From Chloroflexi bacterium RBG_16_70_13 (GTDB lineage: Bacteria; Chloroflexota; Limnocylindria; Limnocylindrales; CSP1-4), in assembly GCA_001795245.1 (NCBI GenBank), contig MGOD01000122.1, positions 2,438-9,032 of the forward strand: 6,595 bases of DNA, given 5' to 3'. The first letter of the stretch is position 1. Every line of letters starts with the position of its first letter. A program made the translations under genes and the position numbers. Shown one piece after another: positions 1 to 6,595 of the stretch. The notes beneath the pieces were generated by a model. It did not search any database, was not told the origin of the DNA, and worked only from the letters and a program-made list of their open reading frames with translations.

Positions 1-24
1 GCGTCGCGGGCGGGCCCGGCGAAC

Positions 25-30
25 AGGAGG
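25..30 (+). promoter_or_regulatory. Shine-Dalgarno for prs
   Basis: AGGAGG, a full anti-16S match, lies 8 nt before the GTG at 39. It decides the start of prs: the frame is open back to the window edge without a stop, and no ATG is nearby. Positions 1-24 before it are too short to assign to a gene. Confidence 0.85.
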
Positions 31-38
31 CGCCCTCC

Positions 39-1175
39 GTGTACGCGGACCAGTTCGAGATCTACCACGGCAACTCGAACCCGGACCTCGCCCGGAAGAT
101 CAGTCGCTACCTCGGCACGGAGCCCGGGCGCCTGGAGGCATTCCAGTTCGCCAACGAGAACATCTTCGTCAAGATCCTCGACAACGTCCGCGAGAAGGAC
201 GTCTTCATCATCCAGCCGACCTGCCGTCCGGTGAACGACTCGATCATGGAACTCCTGATCATGATCGACGCCTTCAAGCGGGCGAGCGCCGGGCGGATCA
301 CCGCGGTCGTGCCCTACTACGCGTACGGCCGGTCGGACAAGAAGGACCAGCCGCGGGTCCCGATCACGGCCCGGCTCGTGGCCGACATGATCACCGTCGC
401 CGGCGCCGACCGGATGCTGACGATGGACCTTCACCAGGGCCAGATCCAGGGCTTCTTCAACATCCCGGTCGACGAGCTGACCGCCGTCCACATCCTGTCG
501 AACTACTTCAAGCACAAGCACCTCGAGGACCTCGTCATCGTCACCGACCTCGGGTTCGCCAAACGGGCCCGAACCTTCGCCGAGCTCCTCGACGCGCCGC
601 TTGCGATCATCGAGAAGCGGCGGGTCGGGAACCTTGATCGGGCCGAGCTCATGAATGTCATCGGCGATGTCCGGGGCCGGCGAGCGGTCATCGTCGACGA
701 CGAGATCGATACCGCCGGGACGCTCACCGAGACGGTCCGGGCCCTCGAGCGCGAAGGCGTCCACGAGATCTACGCCTGCGCCACCCACGGGATCCTGTCC
801 GACCCGGCAGTCGAGCGCCTGGCCGACTCCGGGCTCCGCGAGGTCGTCCTGACCGACACCGTCCCGCTGCCGCCGGCCAAGCGGATCGCGAAGATCACGA
901 CGCTCTCGATCGCACCGCTCATCGGCGAGGCGATCAAGCGGATCCACCGCGGGGAATCCGTCGGCGCGCTGTTCAGCAGCGAGGTCGAGTTCACCCAGGA
1001 GATGCTCCTCTGGGAGGACGGCGTCGCCCGCAAGCTGGATACTCGAAACGAGCCGGGCCACGAGCCCGGGGATCACGAACCCGGCGACGCGCCGGCCGAT
1101 GCGGCCGGCGGCAATGCCGACGGCGAGAGTCGCGACCCGACGATCCTCGCCGCGGCCCAGGCAGGAGATCGATGA
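39..1175 (+). CDS. prs: Ribose-phosphate pyrophosphokinase (PRPP synthetase) with C-terminal extension
   Basis: This cytoplasmic enzyme transfers pyrophosphate from ATP to ribose 5-phosphate, making PRPP for purine, pyrimidine, NAD, His and Trp synthesis. Family signatures are clear: PVNDSIMELLIMIDA (64-78), the ATP-site stretch PYYAYGRSDKKDQPR (92-106), the metal-binding DLHQGQIQGFF (130-140), the flexible catalytic loop with KRR (193-195), and the PRPP loop VIVDDEIDTAGTL (217-229). The conserved domain ends near residue 315 (ESVGALF). The protein has 378 residues against a usual length of about 315, so some 60 extra residues follow. The extension ends in a Gly/Pro/Asp/Glu-rich, probably disordered tail with repeated HEPGD-like units. 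One oddity is DLGFAKRAR (170-178), where the family usually has a Gly-Gly pair in place of Gly-Phe. The start is GTG with a strong AGGAGG. The stop overlaps the next gene by ATGA. Confidence 0.96.
   Translation: MYADQFEIYHGNSNPDLARKISRYLGTEPGRLEAFQFANENIFVKILDNVREKDVFIIQPTCRPVNDSIMELLIMIDAFKRASAGRITAVVPYYAYGRSDKKDQPRVPITARLVADMITVAGADRMLTMDLHQGQIQGFFNIPVDELTAVHILSNYFKHKHLEDLVIVTDLGFAKRARTFAELLDAPLAIIEKRRVGNLDRAELMNVIGDVRGRRAVIVDDEIDTAGTLTETVRALEREGVHEIYACATHGILSDPAVERLADSGLREVVLTDTVPLPPAKRIAKITTLSIAPLIGEAIKRIHRGESVGALFSSEVEFTQEMLLWEDGVARKLDTRNEPGHEPGDHEPGDAPADAAGGNADGESRDPTILAAAQAGDR
1048..1086 (+). repeat. Degenerate 12-bp repeats in the prs tail
   Basis: Three imperfect copies of ACGAGCCCGGGG lie at 1048-1059, 1060-1071 and 1075-1086; the first two are directly adjacent. 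They encode the repeated (N/H)EPG(H/D) units of the PRPP synthetase tail. This looks like a small in-frame expansion by slippage in a disordered, acidic region. No separate function is visible. Confidence 0.6.
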
Positions 1176-1432
1176 GCCTCCAGCTCCACCGACCGGACGG
1201 CAAGGGCGGCCTCGAGCCGCGTGTCGTCACCGAGAAGGACTGGCGCCGCCAGCTGCGCTCCACGCGCTGGGGCGCGGCGCTCGAGAAGGGCCGCCTGCCG
1301 GAGCTGGCGAACCCGGAGATGAACCCGACGTCCGTGGGGCGGTCGGTCGCGGTGTGGGTCGGCCTGGCGCTCGTGACCCTCGGGGTCCTCGTCGTGGGCT
1401 ACGGCAGCGGCTTCTGGTCCTTCGGCTCCTGA
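1172..1432 (+). CDS. Small single-pass membrane protein, unknown function
   Basis: This 86-residue protein is not one I recognise. Residues 1-57 are charged and hydrophilic, with several Arg/Lys and three Trp-containing or basic clusters (EKDWRRQLRS at 21-30). They are followed by one hydrophobic helix at about 58-78 and a short tail ending FWSFGS. By the positive-inside rule, the basic N-terminal part should be cytoplasmic and the short C-terminus outside. No cleavable signal peptide is seen. The ATG overlaps the prs stop (ATGA), and AGGAG at 1163-1167 lies 4 nt upstream, so translation is probably coupled to prs. High GC at third codon positions and the tight packing support a real gene. 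The role is unknown; the position between prs and an acetyltransferase gives no clear hint. Confidence 0.8.
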   Translation: MSLQLHRPDGKGGLEPRVVTEKDWRRQLRSTRWGAALEKGRLPELANPEMNPTSVGRSVAVWVGLALVTLGVLVVGYGSGFWSFGS

Positions 1433-1439
1433 CCCGGGC

Positions 1440-1979
1440 GTGCCCTCGGGCGTGGACATCCGGGCCCTGGACGCGTCCCGTGATCGGGCCTGGGCGGAGG
1501 CATTGCTCGGGGCCGAGCTCGGTGGCCGCCTCCAGGCCCGCCGCGGAGAGCTCATGGATCCCCTCGAGGGTGCGGGGCTCGTCGCCGAGCTCCGGGGACA
1601 GCTGGTGGGGCTCGTCACCTGGGCCGTGGCAGGGCCGTTCTCCGGTCCACGGGACGGCGAGATCCGGGTGCTCGTCGTGGCCCGGGCCGCCCGGCGTGGC
1701 GGCATCGGCAGCGCCCTCCTCAGCGCCGCCCGTGAGGCCATGGCCAGGGCTGGCGCCGAGCGCGCCTGGCTGGTCACGACGAACGACAACCTCGAGGCCC
1801 TCCGCTTCTATCAGCGCCGCGGCTGGAGATTGGCGACCCTGAACGCCGGCGCCGTCGACGAGGCCCGGCGGACGCTGAAGCCCGCCATCGGGTCCATCGG
1901 CAACGACGGGATCCCCATCCGTGACGAACTCATCCTCACGTTGGAGCTCCCGACCTCGGGCTACGGGCACCTCGGCTAG
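1440..1979 (+). CDS. GNAT-family N-acetyltransferase
   Basis: This is a predicted cytoplasmic enzyme that moves an acetyl group from acetyl-CoA to an amine; the substrate cannot be read from the sequence. The 179 residues fit a single GNAT domain. Motif A spans about 76-100, with strand IRVLVVARAARRGGIG and the acetyl-CoA pyrophosphate loop R85-R-G-G-I-G90. Motif B follows at 115-129 (NDNLEALRFYQRRGW), the typical 'N..A..FY...GF' signature. The C-terminal stretch with IGNDGIPIRDELILTLEL (153-170) resembles a common small-GNAT subgroup with unknown substrates. The gene begins 7 nt after the membrane-protein stop. GTG at 1440 is taken as the start, but GTG at 1452 is in frame and equally possible, as neither has a strong Shine-Dalgarno. 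It ends in TAG, 12 nt before secA. Confidence 0.88.
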   Translation: MPSGVDIRALDASRDRAWAEALLGAELGGRLQARRGELMDPLEGAGLVAELRGQLVGLVTWAVAGPFSGPRDGEIRVLVVARAARRGGIGSALLSAAREAMARAGAERAWLVTTNDNLEALRFYQRRGWRLATLNAGAVDEARRTLKPAIGSIGNDGIPIRDELILTLELPTSGYGHLG

Positions 1980-1991
1980 ACTGCATCGGCC

Positions 1992-4985
<2,994 letters not shown>

Positions 4986-5021
4986 TGCGGCTGCGCGGCT
5001 GAGACGGCCGCCTCGCGCCCG

Positions 5022-5645
5022 ATGCAACACCTCGTCCGCCTCGGGCTCGCCGCGCTCCTGGGGACCGTCCTGGTGGCTGCCTTCACCACGTACCGGATCT
5101 GGGACCAGGGCGGCCGCGACGAATTGCGGACCGCGGATGCGATCGTCGTCCTGGGGGCCGCCCAGTACGACGGCACGCCGTCGCGGATCTTCGAGGCCCG
5201 CCTGGCCCATGCCGTTGACCTCTGGCAGGCCGGCACGGCCGCGGTCCTCGTCGTGACCGGCGGCAAGGCCGAGGGCGACCGGACCACCGAGGCGGCCGCC
5301 GGCCGGGCCTACGCCATCGCTCGGGGCGTCCCGGAGGCCGCCATCCTGGCCGAGGACGAGGGCCGGACGACGCTCGAATCCCTCGAGAACGTCGCCATCC
5401 TCATGCGGGCCGAGGGCCTCTCGAGCGCCGTCTTCGTGAGCGATCGGACGCACATGCTGCGAGTTCTCCGGATCGCCACCGACGAGGGCATCGTGGCCTG
5501 GGGCTCGCCGACCTCCAGCAGCCCGATCGAGACGAACCTTGGCTGGCAGGTCGAGGCAACGTTCCACGAGCTGGGAGCCCTCGGCGTGTACTTCCTCGGC
5601 GGCGGTCACCTCGTCTCCGAGGAGGGCCCCGCGCCCGGCGGATGA
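5022..5645 (+). CDS. DUF218 / YdcF-SanA-ElyC family membrane-anchored protein
   Basis: This 207-residue protein has an N-terminal hydrophobic anchor (about 5-23) followed by a DUF218 domain. Domain hallmarks in order are ADAIVVLGAAQYDGTPS (38-54), the ARLAHAVDLWQAG helix (59-71), VLVVTGG (75-81), ESLENV (119-124) and VSDRTHMLRVLRIA (139-152). In E. coli the family includes YdcF, SanA and ElyC, which affect envelope or peptidoglycan integrity; the biochemical reaction is not settled. The bulk of this protein is likely outside the membrane. The gene begins 36 nt after secA, in the same reading frame and with no stop between. ATG 5022 is the only ATG or GTG start candidate in that stretch. No strong Shine-Dalgarno is visible, so expression probably depends on upstream translation. 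The stop TGA is followed by the only large intergenic region here. Confidence 0.88.
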   Translation: MQHLVRLGLAALLGTVLVAAFTTYRIWDQGGRDELRTADAIVVLGAAQYDGTPSRIFEARLAHAVDLWQAGTAAVLVVTGGKAEGDRTTEAAAGRAYAIARGVPEAAILAEDEGRTTLESLENVAILMRAEGLSSAVFVSDRTHMLRVLRIATDEGIVAWGSPTSSSPIETNLGWQVEATFHELGALGVYFLGGGHLVSEEGPAPGG

Positions 5646-5661
5646 GCCGATCCGGCCAGCC

Positions 5662-5683
5662 CGAGATTCCGGCACGAATCTCG
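5662..5683. repeat. Perfect 7-bp inverted repeat after the ydcF-like gene
   Basis: CGAGATT (5662-5668) and AATCTCG (5677-5683) are perfect reverse complements around an 8-nt centre. The repeat lies 17 nt after the upstream stop codon and 20 nt before the -35 box of the next promoter. No T-run follows, so it is not a standard Rho-independent terminator. It could be a U-less hairpin that ends or stabilises the upstream mRNA, or a binding site for a dimeric regulator. The sequence alone does not decide. Confidence 0.5.
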
Positions 5684-5703
5684 CGGAAAATTCGCCGGAC
5701 CCC

Positions 5704-5732
5704 TTGGCGATCCGAACGTTCGCACCTATACT
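5704..5732 (+). promoter_or_regulatory. Sigma-70-type promoter for the Cys-rich gene and prfB
   Basis: TTGGCG (5704-5709) and TATACT (5727-5732) are separated by exactly 17 nt, close to the TTGACA/TATAAT consensus with optimal spacing. Transcription would start near 5739-5740, giving a leader of about 85 nt before the GTG at 5824. The promoter lies in the only long intergenic gap, which is visibly less GC-rich than the genes. This makes a chance match less likely, though it is a prediction from sequence only. Confidence 0.72.
5713..5722. promoter_or_regulatory. Palindrome CGAACGTTCG in the promoter spacer (possible operator)
   Basis: A perfect 10-bp palindrome sits wholly between the -35 and -10 boxes, where a bound repressor would block RNA polymerase or a MerR-type activator could act on the spacer. 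It recalls the half sites of the Gram-positive LexA box (CGAAC-N4-GTTCG) but lacks the 4-nt centre, so it is not called a LexA site. A 10-bp palindrome can occur by chance; only the position makes it notable. Confidence 0.35.
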
Positions 5733-5753
5733 TCGCGGCAACTTCCCGAGCAC

Positions 5754-5768
5754 GGGACGTGGCGTCCC
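5754..5768 (+). promoter_or_regulatory. Leader hairpin 1
   Basis: GGGACG (5754-5759) and CGTCCC (5763-5768) form a perfect 6-bp GC-rich stem with a TGG loop, about 15 nt after the predicted transcription start. No T-run follows, so it is not an intrinsic terminator. It may stabilise the mRNA 5' end or take part in leader folding. Confidence 0.4.
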
Positions 5769-5792
5769 ACCGGCAGCCCCCCGCGCCCAGAC

Positions 5793-5808
5793 CACCGTGC
5801 CCATGGTG
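5793..5808 (+). promoter_or_regulatory. Leader hairpin 2, just before the ribosome binding site
   Basis: CACCGT (5793-5798) pairs with ATGGTG (5803-5808), including one G-U pair, around a GCCC loop. It ends 6 nt before the GAGGG ribosome binding site, close enough for alternative folding to affect ribosome access. The stem is short, and this is a hand-drawn fold. Confidence 0.3.
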
Positions 5809-5814
5809 TGAAGT

Positions 5815-5819
5815 GAGGG
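5815..5819 (+). promoter_or_regulatory. Shine-Dalgarno for the Cys-rich gene
   Basis: GAGGG lies 4 nt before the GTG at 5824, a slightly short spacing. An in-frame TGA at 5809-5811 closes the frame upstream, and no other ATG or GTG lies between it and 5824. The GTG start is therefore well fixed. Confidence 0.65.
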
Positions 5820-5823
5820 TTTT

Positions 5824-6048
5824 GTGAAGCAGGCCGAGGAAGCGAGCTTCGTTGACCTGATCGCCTGTGAGCGAGATTGCCGGACCTGCAGCTACGCCGC
5901 CGCCCTCGACTGCGACGGCAACTGCGGCGTCTGTCCCCACAACGGCTACTGTCCCTGCGTGAACCCCGTCGTCGCCCGGAGCAAGTCGGCCCTCCGACTC
6001 ATCGAGCTCCGTCCGATCCTGCTCCAGGATCTCCAGGTCCGGAACTGA
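5824..6048 (+). CDS. Eight-cysteine small protein, coupled to prfB; function unknown
   Basis: This 74-residue protein is not one I can name. Its cysteines (15, 19, 22, 30, 34, 37, 43, 45) give a duplicated C-x3-C-x2-C pattern followed by C-x5-C-x-C, packed into residues 15-45. Such density in a cytoplasmic protein without signal peptide or membrane helix suggests metal binding, either zinc or one or two Fe-S clusters. The C-terminal part (51-74) is a probable Leu-rich helix (SALRLIELRPILLQDLQ). Codons are GC-rich at third positions, unlike the leader before it, which supports a real gene. It has its own predicted promoter and GAGGG site. Its UGA stop overlaps the prfB ATG by one base (TGATG), so the two are probably one transcript with coupled translation. 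A link to translation termination is inference from position only. C-x3-C-x2-C is also the radical-SAM cluster motif, but the protein is far too small for that fold. Confidence 0.82.
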   Translation: MKQAEEASFVDLIACERDCRTCSYAAALDCDGNCGVCPHNGYCPCVNPVVARSKSALRLIELRPILLQDLQVRN

Positions 6049-6595
6049 TGGACGCCTCCGGCGTCCGGGACCTGGCGGAGCGGATCCGGTCGACATCGGG
6101 GCGTCTTTGACCTCCCCACACGCGAAGCGCGGGTCGCCCAGCTCGAGGCGCTGACCCAGGAGCCCGGCTTCTGGGACGACCAGCGCGCGGCCCAGAAGGT
6201 CCTCCGCGAGGCCGACGGCCTGCGCGGGGAGATCGACCTGTGGCGCGGCCTTCTCGCCCGGACTGCCGATCTCGAGACCATGGTCGAGCTCGTGGCCGAG
6301 TCCAACGATGTCGAGCTGGCCGCCGAGCTCGATCGTGAGGCCGCCTCCCTCGAGACCGACTTCGCCCGCGAGCGGACGGCCCTCCTCTTCTCGGGCGAGT
6401 ACGACGATCGCAACGCGCTCCTGACGATCAGCGCCGGCGCGGGCGGCACGGAGGCCACGGACTGGGCCGAGATGCTCCTCCGGATGTACCTGCGCTGGGC
6501 CGAGCGCCATCGCTTCCGGACCGAGGTCCTCGACCAGCAGGAGGGCGAGCAGGCCGGCCTCAAGAGCGTCACCGTGGCGGTCGACGGCCGGCGGG
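6048..6595 (+). CDS. prfB: Peptide chain release factor 2, with +1 programmed frameshift; 3' truncated by window end
   Basis: RF2 recognises UGA and UAA in the ribosomal A site and triggers peptide release. Translation starts at ATG 6048, encodes 20 residues (MDASGVRDLAERIRSTSGRL) and meets UGA at 6108-6110. A +1 shift at CTT-T continues at 6109 with DLPTREARVAQLEALTQEPG and remains open to the window end. That makes about 182 residues, roughly the first half of a protein of about 365. After the shift come the RF2-type helical domain 1 (QEPGFWDD region) and the start of domain 2, with SAGAGGTEATDW from about residue 128. The catalytic GGQ and the SPF codon-recognition motif should lie beyond the window. 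The start overlaps the Cys-rich gene's stop (TGATG); only weak AGG and GGA elements precede it, which suits coupled translation. The interruption is the conserved autoregulatory site and not a pseudogene lesion. Confidence 0.95.
6098..6111 (+). other. Programmed +1 frameshift site of prfB
   Basis: A GGGG element (6098-6101) lies 3 nt (CGT) before the slippery CTT (6105-6107), followed by UGA and C (6108-6111). This matches the arrangement known from E. coli prfB (AGGGGG-TAT-CTT-TGA-C), including spacing and the poor UGAC termination context; the internal Shine-Dalgarno is somewhat shorter. When RF2 is scarce, ribosomes pause at UGA, tRNA-Leu slips +1 onto UUU, and full-length RF2 is made. Confidence 0.95.

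Noticed and set aside
4995..5011. GCGGC/GCCGC hairpin between secA and the DUF218 gene as a terminator
   Set aside because: Five base pairs in GC-rich DNA without a T-run; expected by chance, and the genes look co-transcribed.
5713..5722. CGAACGTTCG as a LexA (SOS) box
   Set aside because: The Gram-positive LexA box needs 4 nt between CGAAC and GTTCG; here the halves touch. It is kept only as an unassigned palindrome.
5803..5811. ATG GTG TGA mini-ORF in the leader of the Cys-rich gene
   Set aside because: A two-codon ORF with no own ribosome binding site, inside a hairpin arm; most likely chance.
5642..5827. 61-codon + strand frame that overlaps the DUF218 stop by ATGA and the Cys-rich start by GTGA
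   Set aside because: The neat overlaps are tempting, but about a third of its codons end in A or T by my count (CGA, ATT, AGA, CTA), unlike all neighbours. Its product is Arg/Pro-rich without features, and it covers the promoter and inverted repeat.
5866..5889. First C-x3-C-x2-C of the small protein as a radical-SAM enzyme motif
   Set aside because: The protein has only 74 residues and cannot form the radical-SAM barrel; the pattern is repeated, which fits a metal-binding miniprotein better.
6048..6110. prfB as a pseudogene because of the early stop
   Set aside because: The stop sits in the exact conserved +1 frameshift context, and the downstream frame is intact RF2.

Overview
The window is very GC-rich, and every supported gene lies on the + strand. 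The codons strongly prefer G or C in the third position. Two features suggest a high-GC Chloroflexota-type bacterium: a SecA with lineage-type insertions and a C-terminal SEC-C zinc motif, and a PRPP synthetase with an extra tail. This is an inference from protein character and gene style; no taxonomic search was possible.

Layout. Positions 1-24 are too short to assign. Positions 39-5645 form one tightly packed run: prs (PRPP synthetase), a small single-pass membrane protein overlapping it by ATGA, a GNAT acetyltransferase 7 nt later, secA 12 nt later, and a DUF218/YdcF-type membrane-anchored protein 36 nt later. This looks like a housekeeping transcription unit whose promoter lies upstream of the window. 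The functions (nucleotide precursor supply, acetylation, protein export, envelope) are not an obvious pathway.

A 178-nt intergenic stretch (5646-5823) follows, the only sizeable non-coding segment. It holds a perfect inverted repeat, a good sigma-70-type promoter (TTGGCG, 17-nt spacer, TATACT) whose spacer contains a perfect 10-bp palindrome, and a probable leader of about 85 nt with two short hairpins.

This promoter appears to start a second unit: a 74-residue protein with eight cysteines, GTG start, then prfB (release factor 2) overlapping it by TGATG. prfB carries the classic +1 programmed frameshift signal (CTT TGA C with a GGGG element 3 nt upstream) and runs off the window end. The Cys-rich ORF ends in UGA, the codon RF2 reads. 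Its reading frame continues without another stop into the main RF2 frame, so readthrough there would bypass the frameshift. This Cys-rich/prfB module is the most interesting part of the window; the rest is ordinary core genome.
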